Source: Planctomycetota bacterium (GTDB lineage: Bacteria > Planctomycetota > B15-G4). Taken from it: a stretch of 64,000 bases of DNA. The position numbers were made by a program, and so were the translations under genes. Under the pieces are notes generated by a model. It was not told where the DNA came from, searched no databases, and saw only the letters and a program-made list of their open reading frames with translations. How positions within the stretch are numbered: the stretch's first letter is position 1; the number at the start of each line of letters is the position of its first letter. This document shows positions 8,119-16,580 of the stretch, in pieces. The stretch covers positions 1-64,000 of the forward strand of contig JACKHP010000018.1 in the NCBI GenBank assembly GCA_020638905.1, given 5' to 3'.

Positions 8119-9719
8119 GCGACGCCGTGCACAGCGCGCGCTACGACGCGATCATCGTCGGCGGCGGCCACAACGGCCTCGTCTGCGCCGCCTACCTCGC
8201 CAAGGCCGGACGCAAGGTGCTCGTGCTCGAGCGCCGGCACGTGCTCGGCGGTGCGGCGGTCAGCGAAGAGCTGCACCCCGGGTTCACGTTCTCGGTCTGC
8301 TCGTACGTCGTCTCGCTCCTGCGCCCGTGGATCATCGAGGACCTCGAGCTCGCGAAGCACGGCCTCGATCTCATCCCGCTCGAGATGTCGTTCACGCCGC
8401 ACGTCGAGGGTCCGGGCCTGTGCCGCTGGCCCGAGGCCGCGCGCACGCGGCGCGAGATCGCGCACTTCAGCGCACGCGACGCCGAGGTCTATCCGCGCTT
8501 CGGGCAGCAGATGACGCGCATGGCGCGCTTCGTGAAGCCGCTCATCGACGCGCCCGCGCCCGATCCCACGTCGCTCTCGCCGCCGCGGCTGCTCGAGCTG
8601 CTCGACCACGGACGGCGCCTGCGGCAGCTCCAGCCCGACGACCGCATGGCGCTCACGAAGCTCATGACCGCCAGCGCCGCCGACTTCCTCGACGAGTGGT
8701 TCGAGAGCGACGCGCTGAAGGCGCCCATGTCGTGCTCGGGCATCATCGGCACGTTCCTGGGCGTGCGCAGTCCGGGGACGGCGTACGTCCTGCTGCACCA
8801 CTACATGGGCGAGATCGACGGCGCGTTCAGGAGCTGGGGCTTCTCGCGCGGCGGCACGGGACGTGTGAGCGAGGCGATCGCGAGCGCGGCGCGCGCGTAC
8901 GGCGCGACGATCCGCACCGAGGCCGAGGTCGAGCAGATCGTCGTGAAGGGCGGACTCGCCACGAGCGTCGTGCTGAAGGGCGGCGAAGAGCTGCGCGCGC
9001 GCGCCATCGTGTCGGGCTGCGATCCGCACCGCACGTTCCTGGGCCTCGTGGGACGCGAGCACCTGCCCGACGAGTTCGCGGCCGACATCGCGCGCTTCAA
9101 GATGCGCGGCAGCTCGGGCAAGGTGAACCTCGCCGTCGACCGGCTGCCGGTGTTCAGGTGCCGTCCCGAGGGCGACGAGCACCTGCGCGGCGACGTGGCC
9201 ATCGCGCCCTCGATGGGCTACCTCGAGCGCGCGTACGACGAGGCCAAGTACGGCGACTTCTCGCGCCGTCCGTACATCAACATGGTCGTCCCGTCGCTCG
9301 TCGACCCGAGCGTGGCGCCGCCCGGCAAGCACGTCATCTCGTGCTTCGTGCAGTACGCGCCGTACAAGATCAAAGAGGGTCCCGAGCACTGGCCCGAGCG
9401 GCGCGAGGCGTTCGGCGACGCGGTGGTCGACACGCTCGAGGAGTACGCGCCGGGCCTGCGCGACTCGATCCTCTACCGCCAGGTGCTCACGCCGTGGGAC
9501 CTCGAGCAGCAGATCGGACTCACCGAGGGCAACATCTTCCACGGCGAGCTCTCGCTCGAGCAGCTCGCGTTCCAGCGTCCGGCGCCGGGCTGGGCGCGCT
9601 ACCGCACGCCGATCCAAGACCTGTGGATGTGCGGCTCGGGCACGCACCCGGGCGGCGGCATCATGGGCGCCAGCGGCGCGCTCGCGGCCAAGGCCATGCT
9701 CGCCGGAGATTCGGTGTGA
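8115..9719 (+). CDS. FAD-dependent oxidoreductase, CrtI/PYROXD2-like
   Basis: The 534-residue protein opens with a dinucleotide-binding Rossmann motif (AIIVGGGHNGLVCAAYLA) and an acidic strand end (VLVLERRHVLGG). It has the phytoene-desaturase/PYROXD2 layout through to the C-terminal FAD-contacting segment LWMCGSGTHPGGGIMG. The length fits the family (about 500-580). Such enzymes oxidise C-C or C-N bonds using FAD; there is no carotenoid gene context here, so phytoene desaturation is not implied. The start overlaps the stop of the GcvT-like gene by 4 bp. A second, diverged paralogue follows 103 bp downstream. Together the three genes resemble a split version of the FAD-plus-GcvT architecture of dimethylglycine and sarcosine dehydrogenases. 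That comparison is inference. Confidence 0.9.
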   Translation: MSDAVHSARYDAIIVGGGHNGLVCAAYLAKAGRKVLVLERRHVLGGAAVSEELHPGFTFSVCSYVVSLLRPWIIEDLELAKHGLDLIPLEMSFTPHVEGPGLCRWPEAARTRREIAHFSARDAEVYPRFGQQMTRMARFVKPLIDAPAPDPTSLSPPRLLELLDHGRRLRQLQPDDRMALTKLMTASAADFLDEWFESDALKAPMSCSGIIGTFLGVRSPGTAYVLLHHYMGEIDGAFRSWGFSRGGTGRVSEAIASAARAYGATIRTEAEVEQIVVKGGLATSVVLKGGEELRARAIVSGCDPHRTFLGLVGREHLPDEFAADIARFKMRGSSGKVNLAVDRLPVFRCRPEGDEHLRGDVAIAPSMGYLERAYDEAKYGDFSRRPYINMVVPSLVDPSVAPPGKHVISCFVQYAPYKIKEGPEHWPERREAFGDAVVDTLEEYAPGLRDSILYRQVLTPWDLEQQIGLTEGNIFHGELSLEQLAFQRPAPGWARYRTPIQDLWMCGSGTHPGGGIMGASGALAAKAMLAGDSV

Positions 9720-9822
9720 ACGCGCCCGCACGAAACGCGCGCGCACGGCAGGACGCGCGGCCCCGCACGTGCGCCGCGCACGGGTGTCGCACCGCGCGCG
9801 AGCGTGTCGCGAGGGTCGTCCG

Positions 9823-11361
9823 ATGAGCGACGCGATCGTGGTCGGCGGCGGCGTCGACGGACTCGTCTGCGCCGCGGCCCTGGCCCGCGCCGGACGCCAG
9901 GTCACGCTGCTCGAGCGCCGCTCGGTGCTCGGCGGCCTCGCGTCGCGCGACGAGTTCGCCCCGGGATGCTTCGCGCCCGGCGTGCTGCACGACACGCGCG
10001 GCCTGCGCGACGACGTCGTGCGCTCGCTGCAGCTCGGCGCGCACGGCCTGCGCCGGCGCGCGGCCGAGGCGCCCGTCGTGCTGCCGCTCGCGTCCGACCG
10101 TGCGCTCTTCCGGCACGCCGACGACGCGCTCATGCGCGACCAGTTGCTCACGCACTCGGCCGCCGACGCCGACGCGTGGACGCGCTGGCGCAGGACGATC
10201 GCGCGCCTGCGTCCGTTCGTGGGTTCGCTCTTCGACGCGCCGGCGCCCGATCCCGAGGCCGACACGCTGCCCGGGCTGCTGGGCCTGCTCAAGACCGGCC
10301 TCGACCTGCGCCGCCTCGGCAAGGACGCGATGCTCGAGCTGCTGCGCATCGCGCCGATGGCCTCCGCCGACTGGCTGAAGGACACGTTCCGCGACGAGTC
10401 GCTCGCCACGCTGCTCGCCGCGCCCGCGCTGCACGGCACATGGCTCGGCCCGTGGGCCGCCGGCACCGCGCTCGCGCTGCTCGTGAACGAGTGCAGCGCC
10501 GGCGCCTCGGTCGTCGGCGGACGGGCCGCGCTGGCCGACGCCTGCGCATCCTCGGCGCGCGTCTCCGGCGTCGACATCCGCCTCGGGCACGAGGTCACCG
10601 GGCTCGTCGTCGAACACGATCGCGTGGGCGGCGTGGTGCTCGCGTCCGGGGCCGAGCTCGTGGCGCCGGTGGTCGTCCTCGCGTGCGACGTCGTGCGGGC
10701 CCTGCGTACGATGCTGCCGCGCGACGTCCTCCCGCAGCGCCTGCAGAAGCGGCTGTCGGGATGGCGCGCGCGCGGTGCGCTGGCGCGGCTCGACCTTGTC
10801 CTCGACGGGCCGCTCGAACTGCCCTGCGCCCGGGGACTCGACGTCGAGCGCGCGCTGCTCGGCGCGCGCTGCCTCGACGATCTCGAACGCGCCGCCGACG
10901 CGCTGAAGTACCGCGCGCTGCCCGAGCGTCCGTGGCTCGACCTCGCCGTGCCGAGCCTCGACGACCCGTCCCTCGCGCCGCCCGGCCAGACGATCGTCTC
11001 GGCGCTCGTGCACGGCGTCGCGCACGACCTCGACGGCGGCTGGACGGACGCTGCGCGCGAGCAGCTCGTGCAGCGCGTCGTCTCGGTGCTCGGCGAGTTC
11101 GCGCCGTCCGCGCCTGCGCGCATCCGCGCGTCGCGCCTGCTCGCGCCGCCCGACCTCGAAGCGCGCTACGCGATCGCCGGCGGACACGTCCTGCACGGCG
11201 AGTTCGCGCTCGACCAGGTGCTGCCGATGCGTCCCGACCCCGACCTCGCGCGAGGTCGCACGCCGATCGAGGGCCTGCGCCTGTGCGGGCGCGCGGTGCA
11301 TCCCGGGCCGTTCGCGCCGGGGACGTCGGGGCTGCTCGCGGCGCGCGCACTGGGAAAGTAG
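9823..11361 (+). CDS. Second CrtI/PYROXD2-like FAD oxidoreductase
   Basis: The 512-residue protein is a paralogue of its upstream neighbour. It shares the N-terminal FAD motif (VGGGVDGLVCAAALA), LLERRSVLGGLASRDEF, the middle domain and the C-terminal LRLCGRAVHPGPFAPGTSG. It is more diverged and richer in Ala/Leu. In the last motif the paralogue's Gly-Ser-Gly becomes Gly-Arg-Ala, so it may have changed substrate or act as a partner subunit. The ATG at 9823 was chosen because the dinucleotide-binding motif starts a few residues later; the in-frame upstream extension is Arg-rich and unlike the family. No strong Shine-Dalgarno is seen. The stop lies 8 bp from the convergent stop of the next gene. 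Confidence 0.87.
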   Translation: MSDAIVVGGGVDGLVCAAALARAGRQVTLLERRSVLGGLASRDEFAPGCFAPGVLHDTRGLRDDVVRSLQLGAHGLRRRAAEAPVVLPLASDRALFRHADDALMRDQLLTHSAADADAWTRWRRTIARLRPFVGSLFDAPAPDPEADTLPGLLGLLKTGLDLRRLGKDAMLELLRIAPMASADWLKDTFRDESLATLLAAPALHGTWLGPWAAGTALALLVNECSAGASVVGGRAALADACASSARVSGVDIRLGHEVTGLVVEHDRVGGVVLASGAELVAPVVVLACDVVRALRTMLPRDVLPQRLQKRLSGWRARGALARLDLVLDGPLELPCARGLDVERALLGARCLDDLERAADALKYRALPERPWLDLAVPSLDDPSLAPPGQTIVSALVHGVAHDLDGGWTDAAREQLVQRVVSVLGEFAPSAPARIRASRLLAPPDLEARYAIAGGHVLHGEFALDQVLPMRPDPDLARGRTPIEGLRLCGRAVHPGPFAPGTSGLLAARALGK

Positions 11362-11369
11362 GCGCGGCG

Positions 11370-13400
11370 TCAGTCGTCGTCGAGCACGACCCGCTCGGGG
11401 TCGTTCTCGCGCAGCCGGAACGTGCGCACCGGCGGGGTCGGCCCCGGGGTGGCTCGCTTCCAGCTCAGGCTGCAACGTCCGCCGGGCAGGCCGAACAGCG
11501 TGAGTGTGCGCCCCGGCGGGAGGGGCAGCTCCGAGGTCCAGCGATCGAGTCGCGCCAGGCGCGGGTCGTCGGGCTCGATCGCGAGACGCACGAAGCGCGG
11601 CCGGAAGGCCGCGAGGAAGGCCGGCTCGTCGCGCGCGGGGTGCACGAGCTCGAGGCGCGTGCGCAGCGCGTCGACGAGCAACGGCGTCGCGAGCGTCCCG
11701 TCGTCGCGCAGCGTGAACGGGGTGCTCGCGAACACGATGCGCCTCTCGCTGCCTTGGTCGTCGGTGCCCGAGACGAAGCACACGTAGTCGCCGGGGCCGG
11801 CGACCTCGAGGCTGAACCGGCCGGCGGGATCCGGTCGGGCGGGCAGCGAGACGGGTGAGAGGCCGTCGCCGGCCAGGGCCAGGATCGCGAGGTCGAGATC
11901 GTCGGGGCCGAGAAACGTCCCGGACACCACGTGGCCGCCGACGACCAGTTCGATCTCGGTGGTCTCGCCGCTCACCAGTTCGACGTCGGCGGCTGCGATG
12001 GGGAAACGCATGCGTGGATCGACCTCGAGCAGGACCTGGGCCACGCAGCGACCCGCGGCGAGATCGGTGAGCACGAACGTCCCGTCGCTTCTCAGCGGCA
12101 CGCTTCCGTCGTCGCCGCGCGAGTCGCTGGCGGTCTCGTCCGCCTGGACGGCGCGCACGCGCATCGGGACGTCGAGCGCGTTCGTCGAGCGGTCGACGAC
12201 GCGCCCGGCGAGCGTCGCGGGGCCGGCCAGCGCGACGTCGCGCACGAGCTTCTGCCCCGGCTCGACGCGCAGCGGGTCGGACCTCCAGCCGCCGCCGTCC
12301 GAGGCGACGGACAGGATGAACTCGGCCGGCGCGCGCGTGAGGAGGCGGTAGCGTCCGTCGGCGTCGGTGGCTGCCTGTGCCTCGCTGGGCTCGAGGTCGT
12401 CCGGCGCTTCCCAAGACGCGCGGGAGGGTTCGAGGGCGACCTCGGCCGAGAGCGGGGCGCCGGTGCGTGCGTCGAACACGCGGCCCGTGATCGCAGCCTC
12501 GCCGACGAGTTCGAAGCGCAGGTCTTCGAGCGCGAAGTCGTGCGGGTCGTCGATGGCGATCCAGTCGCTCGACGCATTCGAGCGTCCGGCGGCGGTGACG
12601 GTCACGCGCAGCGCGCGCGTCGTCTCGGGGGCGTCCCAGCCGACGAGACAGAAGGCGCCGGACGCGTCGGGTCGCGTGCGCACGTCGCGCTCGTCGGTGA
12701 GGCCCGCGTACGCGAGCGTCACCACGATCTCGTCGGGCGGCGGCGCGGCGGGCACGCAGGTCACGGTGCCCGAGACGCGCGTGAGCGCCTCGGCCGGCAG
12801 GCGCAGCGTGCGCGACGGCTCGCCGCGCCGCAGCGAGAGACGCAAGGGATCGGCACTCCAGCTCGGCGTGAGGATCGTCACGTCGTAGTCGCCGTCGGCG
12901 AACTGCGCGTCGGGGATCTGGGGCAGGTCGACGAACGGGCAGCGCGGCTCGACCTCGGGCGGCGTCGTCACTCGGAAACCCGGCAGGACGCAGATGTCCC
13001 CTCCCATGACCGAGTTCTCGGCGTGCCACGGTGAGCCGCCGCCCACGGGCAGCAAGGCCAGCGACGGGACGTCGACCACCGGGCATCCGACGTCGAGCAC
13101 GACCACGAGGCGCTCGACGAACTCGTCGATGACACCGTCGAAGGGCGGCGCGACGGCCGGCAGCTCGAGCGGACGGGCTGCGTCGGCTGCCGGCACGACG
13201 GACCGCGGGTCGTCGCTGTGCCGGGCGTCGTCGGCGTGCGCTGCGAGCCGCATGCTCGGCGCATCGGGGTCGGCGCCGCGCGCAAGCTGCGTGCGTGCGT
13301 CGTCGCCGCCGCCGGGACGTACGAGCCACGCGCCCACGACGAGCGCGGCCGCGCACACCGTCCCCGCCACCAGCGTCGTCGCGCGCGTGCGTCCGTCCAT
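11370..13400 (-). CDS. Envelope protein with carboxypeptidase-regulatory-like domains (paralogue A)
   Basis: The 676-residue product has a signal anchor (TTLVAGTVCAAALVVGAWLV). A disordered acidic/Ala linker follows, then several beta-sandwich repeats of the carboxypeptidase-regulatory-like type. Recognisable turns are VSGTVTCVPAAPPPDEIVV, ITGRVFDARTGAPLSAEV, ATDADGRYRLLTRAPAEF and LAGRVVDRSTNALDVP. It shares with two neighbours the segment SDWIAIDDPHDF and a C-terminal motif LTLFGLPGG. The ATG at 13400 has GGAGGAC 4 to 5 bases upstream. These domains are non-catalytic, often extracellular and involved in binding or spacing. Its role is unknown, but the clustered paralogues suggest an envelope-exposed family. 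Confidence 0.85.
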   Translation of the reverse strand: MDGRTRATTLVAGTVCAAALVVGAWLVRPGGGDDARTQLARGADPDAPSMRLAAHADDARHSDDPRSVVPAADAARPLELPAVAPPFDGVIDEFVERLVVVLDVGCPVVDVPSLALLPVGGGSPWHAENSVMGGDICVLPGFRVTTPPEVEPRCPFVDLPQIPDAQFADGDYDVTILTPSWSADPLRLSLRRGEPSRTLRLPAEALTRVSGTVTCVPAAPPPDEIVVTLAYAGLTDERDVRTRPDASGAFCLVGWDAPETTRALRVTVTAAGRSNASSDWIAIDDPHDFALEDLRFELVGEAAITGRVFDARTGAPLSAEVALEPSRASWEAPDDLEPSEAQAATDADGRYRLLTRAPAEFILSVASDGGGWRSDPLRVEPGQKLVRDVALAGPATLAGRVVDRSTNALDVPMRVRAVQADETASDSRGDDGSVPLRSDGTFVLTDLAAGRCVAQVLLEVDPRMRFPIAAADVELVSGETTEIELVVGGHVVSGTFLGPDDLDLAILALAGDGLSPVSLPARPDPAGRFSLEVAGPGDYVCFVSGTDDQGSERRIVFASTPFTLRDDGTLATPLLVDALRTRLELVHPARDEPAFLAAFRPRFVRLAIEPDDPRLARLDRWTSELPLPPGRTLTLFGLPGGRCSLSWKRATPGPTPPVRTFRLRENDPERVVLDDD

Positions 13401-13472
13401 CGACGTCCTCCGATCCCCCGGGACGCCGCCGGCGGGCGCCCCGTCAGGCACGAGAATACCTCCGAGCCGAGT

Positions 13473-13481
13473 TGGTAACCT
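13473..13481 (+). promoter_or_regulatory. Extended -10-like element TGGTAACCT close to a start codon
   Basis: TGGTAACCT ends only 8 bases before the ATG of the GT4 glycosyltransferase. Transcription would begin within about 0-3 bases of the start codon. No Shine-Dalgarno is present, so the message may be leaderless. The element also sits in the 89-bp divergent gap with paralogue A. Confidence 0.4.
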
Positions 13482-13489
13482 CGCCCCGC

Positions 13490-14590
13490 ATGGCGGACGT
13501 CGTGGCGCATGTCGATGCCGAGCAGGGCTTCTCGGGGGGAGAGGTCCAGGTCTTCCTGCTGATGGAGGGCCTGCGCGCGCGCGGCTGGAAGAACGTGCTG
13601 TTCTGTCCGCCGGGCAGTCGCGGCGAGGCCGAGGCGCGCGCGCGCGGCTTCGACGTCGTGCCGGTCGCGATGCGCAACGACCTGCACCTGCTCGCGGGAC
13701 GGCGCATCGCGCGCGGGATGCGCGAGCACGGGTGCACGATCGCGCACCTGCACACCGGGCGCGCGCACTGGCTGGGCGGGCTGGCGGCGAAGCGCCTGGG
13801 CATCCCGGCGATCACGACGCGGCGCATGGACCGTCCCGTCCAGCGCGGCGTGTGGACGCGCGTGCTCTACGGCCTCGTGAAGCGCGCGGTGGCGATCTCG
13901 CCCGCGGTCGAGGAGCTGCTCGAGCGCGGCGGCGTGCCCGAGTCGAAGCGCTGCGTGATCTTCAGCAGCGTCGATCCCGAGGCGCTGCGCCCGAAGGTCC
14001 CGCGGACGCAGACGCGCGCGCTCACCGGCGTGGCGCCCGACGACGTGCTGCTGCTCGTGCTCGCGCGCCTCACGCCGCGCAAGGGCATCGACGTGCTGCT
14101 CGAGGCGCTGTGCGAGGCGCTCGGTCGCGGCCGCGTCCCCAGGACGCACCTGTGGATCGCCGGCGACGGCCCCGAGACCCTCGCGCTGCGCACCCTCGCC
14201 GAACGGCTCGAGCTCGAGGAGGTCGTCTCGTTCCTCGGACGCCGCGACGACAAGGCCGACCTGCTGGCCGCTGCCGACGTGGTCTGCATGCCGTCGCGCG
14301 CCGAGGGCCTGGGCGTCGCGTCGCTCGAGGCGATGGCCGCCGCGCGTCCGGTGCTGGCCTGCGAGGTGGGCGGCCTGGCCGACGCCGTCGAGCACGACCG
14401 CACGGGCCTGCTCGTCCCGCCCGACGACGTGCCCGCGCTGCGCGATGCCCTGCTGCACCTGCTGCGCGAACCCGATCTGCGCGAACGCCTCGGGCAGCAG
14501 GGTCCGAAGCGCATCCGCGAGGGCTTCCACTGCGAGCAGATGGTGGCGCAGTACGAGGCGCTCTACCGCGAGGTGCTCGCCGAGGGATGA
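13490..14590 (+). CDS. GT4-family glycosyltransferase
   Basis: The 366-residue protein has the two-Rossmann GT-B fold of family GT4. The N-terminal half contains the acceptor-side glycine-rich EQGFSGGEVQVFLLMEGL and a HLHTGRAHWLGG segment. The C-terminal nucleotide-sugar half contains LVLARLTPRKGIDVLLEAL, IAGDGPE, VSFLGRRDDKADLL and the EX7E motif region PSRAEGLGVASLEAMAAARPV. It should transfer a sugar from an NDP-sugar to a lipid or glycan at the cytoplasmic face of the membrane; donor and acceptor are unknown. The ATG at 13490 begins exactly at the first strand of the fold, and the in-frame upstream extension is Arg/Pro junk. It interrupts the cluster of envelope paralogues and converges on paralogue B. 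Confidence 0.9.
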   Translation: MADVVAHVDAEQGFSGGEVQVFLLMEGLRARGWKNVLFCPPGSRGEAEARARGFDVVPVAMRNDLHLLAGRRIARGMREHGCTIAHLHTGRAHWLGGLAAKRLGIPAITTRRMDRPVQRGVWTRVLYGLVKRAVAISPAVEELLERGGVPESKRCVIFSSVDPEALRPKVPRTQTRALTGVAPDDVLLLVLARLTPRKGIDVLLEALCEALGRGRVPRTHLWIAGDGPETLALRTLAERLELEEVVSFLGRRDDKADLLAAADVVCMPSRAEGLGVASLEAMAAARPVLACEVGGLADAVEHDRTGLLVPPDDVPALRDALLHLLREPDLRERLGQQGPKRIREGFHCEQMVAQYEALYREVLAEG

Positions 14591-14648
14591 GCGAGGCGTG
14601 CGTGCCGGGGGCGCGTGCGACGTGGCGCCTCGTCCGACGTCCGATCGT

Positions 14649-16541
14649 TCAGCGCGGCAGGTCGACGCGGCGCGGGACGTCGGCCAGCAGTTCGACCTCG
14701 AGCGGTTCGCGCGCGCCCGCGCCGTCGGCGGTCACGCGGTAGCGTCCCGGGGGCAGGCCGTACAGGGTGAGCGATTGTCGCGGGATCGCGAGGTGACGGG
14801 GCAGCCACGCGTCGAGGCGCGGGTCGTCGGGCGACGTGAGCGCCACGAAGCGCAGCCGTCCGGCGTCGGGCGGCACGAAGCTGAGCGTCGTGCGCGTGGC
14901 GTCGAGCACGCACGGACCGGCCGACGATGCGCCGTCGGGGATGTCCACGAAGGTCCAGGTGAGCAGCCGCGCCTCGGGCTCGTCCTGAGGGTCGTTCCAG
15001 AAGGCGTCTTCGCCTCCCCTCGACCCGCCCTCGGCGAGGAGCACGAACCTGCCCGGGTGCGTGACGGTCAGCGCGAACGTCCCGTCCGCATCGAGCGGGC
15101 GGCTCAGGGCGCACGGGAGCAGCACCTCGCGGTCGAAGCAGGCGACGCCGAGCACGACGAGGCCGGACGGCGCGGCGACGCGTCCCGTGATCGTCGTGGC
15201 GCCCAGGACGACCTCGACGTCGGTCGTCGCGCCGCTCACGAGTTCGACGTCGCGCGTCGCGAGGAGCTGCGGCATGCCGTGGGACGGGTCGGCGAAGACC
15301 AGCAGCTTCGTCGGCCCGCCGGGGAGGCCGTCGAGCACGAACGTGCCGTCGGGCGCGAGCTCGCGGGGCGACAGGTCGGTCCACCACGCGTCGGTGTCGG
15401 CGAAGATCGCGGCGGGCACGCTCGCCACGGCGTGCGGCGGGACGGGCAGCGTCGCGGGTGCGACGACGCGTCCGCTGAGCGTCGCCGGACGCGCCAGGGA
15501 CAGGTCGAGCGCGCGCTCCTCGCCGGGCTCGAGGTGCAGCACGTCGGACGTCCAGGCGCCCTGGCCGAGCGCGACGAGCACGACGTCGCAGGGCGCGTCG
15601 AGCGCGAAGCGGTACGCGCCGGACGCGTCGGTGCGCGTGTCGATCGGCCCGCTCGCGACGGCGTCGGTACCAAGCCCGGCGAAGGCGCGCTCACGTGCGT
15701 CGGGCGCGCGCAGCACGACCTTCGCGGCGAGCGGCGCGCCCGAGAACGCGTCCACGACGTGCCCCGAGAGCGTGGCCTGGGGACGCAGCACGAGCGCGAC
15801 CTCGACCACGAACGCGCGCGGGTCGTCGACGGCGATCCAGTCGGACGCGGCCGGCGTGCAGCCCTCGGCGTCGGCCACGACGCGCAGCGAGCGCGCGTCG
15901 TCGTCGAGCTCCCAGCCGGCCTCGCAGAACGCGCCCGTGTCGTCGGGGTAGATGTGCGTCGCGCCGCCGCGACCGCGGTCGGCCTCGACCTGGAGTTGCA
16001 CGCCGTCGAGGGCGACGCCGTCCGCGCGCACGATCGTGCCCGCCACGCGGCCGCGCAGGTCGACGGCCACGTCGCGCCGCACGATGCCCGGATCGCCGGC
16101 CAGCACGACGCGCAGCTCGGCGTGGCGCCACGCGCGATCGGCGACCTCGACCCGGTACGTCCCGTCGGCGAGTCCGTCGAAGCGCACACGGTGGCGCAGC
16201 CGAGCCTCCGTCGTCCAGCCGTCGTCCTCGCGCAGCAGGCGCACCGCCGGCAGGACGGCCTCCTCGCACGTCCACGCGAAGGAGAGCTCGAGGACGTGGC
16301 CCGGGGGCGCGGGCCTCGTGTCGTCCGTCGCCGCGCGCGTCGGCGGCACGATCGGGACGGCCTGCGGCGGCGGCGCGTCGAACGGGAGCGCGTCGAACGA
16401 CGGCGCGCCCGAGGCGGTCGCGTCGAGTCGCGCGTCCGGAGGGTGCTCGTCGGCCGGCCAGACGAGCCAGCCGGCGAGCGCGACGACGAGCAGCGCGAAC
16501 AGCAGCAGCGCGGGCGGCAGACGTACGGGACGGGTCGGCAT
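14649..16541 (-). CDS. Envelope protein with carboxypeptidase-regulatory-like domains (paralogue B)
   Basis: The 630-residue product has an N-terminal signal anchor (ALLLFALLVVALAGWLVW), a Pro/Ala/Asp-rich linker, and then carboxypeptidase-regulatory-like beta-sandwich repeats. Typical turns are GRVAGTIVRADGVALDGV, LSGHVVDAFSGAPLAAKVV, RTDASGAYRFALDAP and LDADGTFALTVTHPG. SDWIAVDDPRAF and LTLYGLPPGRYRV are shared with paralogue A. No catalytic residues are recognisable. The ATG at 16541 sits directly before the hydrophobic segment, with only a weak ribosome-binding site. It lies 39 bp downstream of paralogue C on the same strand, so B and C are probably co-transcribed. Confidence 0.83.
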   Translation of the reverse strand: MPTRPVRLPPALLLFALLVVALAGWLVWPADEHPPDARLDATASGAPSFDALPFDAPPPQAVPIVPPTRAATDDTRPAPPGHVLELSFAWTCEEAVLPAVRLLREDDGWTTEARLRHRVRFDGLADGTYRVEVADRAWRHAELRVVLAGDPGIVRRDVAVDLRGRVAGTIVRADGVALDGVQLQVEADRGRGGATHIYPDDTGAFCEAGWELDDDARSLRVVADAEGCTPAASDWIAVDDPRAFVVEVALVLRPQATLSGHVVDAFSGAPLAAKVVLRAPDARERAFAGLGTDAVASGPIDTRTDASGAYRFALDAPCDVVLVALGQGAWTSDVLHLEPGEERALDLSLARPATLSGRVVAPATLPVPPHAVASVPAAIFADTDAWWTDLSPRELAPDGTFVLDGLPGGPTKLLVFADPSHGMPQLLATRDVELVSGATTDVEVVLGATTITGRVAAPSGLVVLGVACFDREVLLPCALSRPLDADGTFALTVTHPGRFVLLAEGGSRGGEDAFWNDPQDEPEARLLTWTFVDIPDGASSAGPCVLDATRTTLSFVPPDAGRLRFVALTSPDDPRLDAWLPRHLAIPRQSLTLYGLPPGRYRVTADGAGAREPLEVELLADVPRRVDLPR

Positions 16542-16580
16542 GCGGCGTCCATGATGCCACGCGCGCGGTCCGCGGCGGCG

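Noticed and set aside
8115..11361. Calling the flavoproteins phytoene desaturases (crtI)
   Set aside because: No carotenoid genes are nearby and the closest layout is PYROXD2-like. The GcvT-like partner points elsewhere.
9661..13356. A 1231-residue minus-strand frame
   Set aside because: It is antisense to the second flavoprotein and overlaps paralogue A in a different frame. Its Arg/Ala-rich composition has no domain signal.
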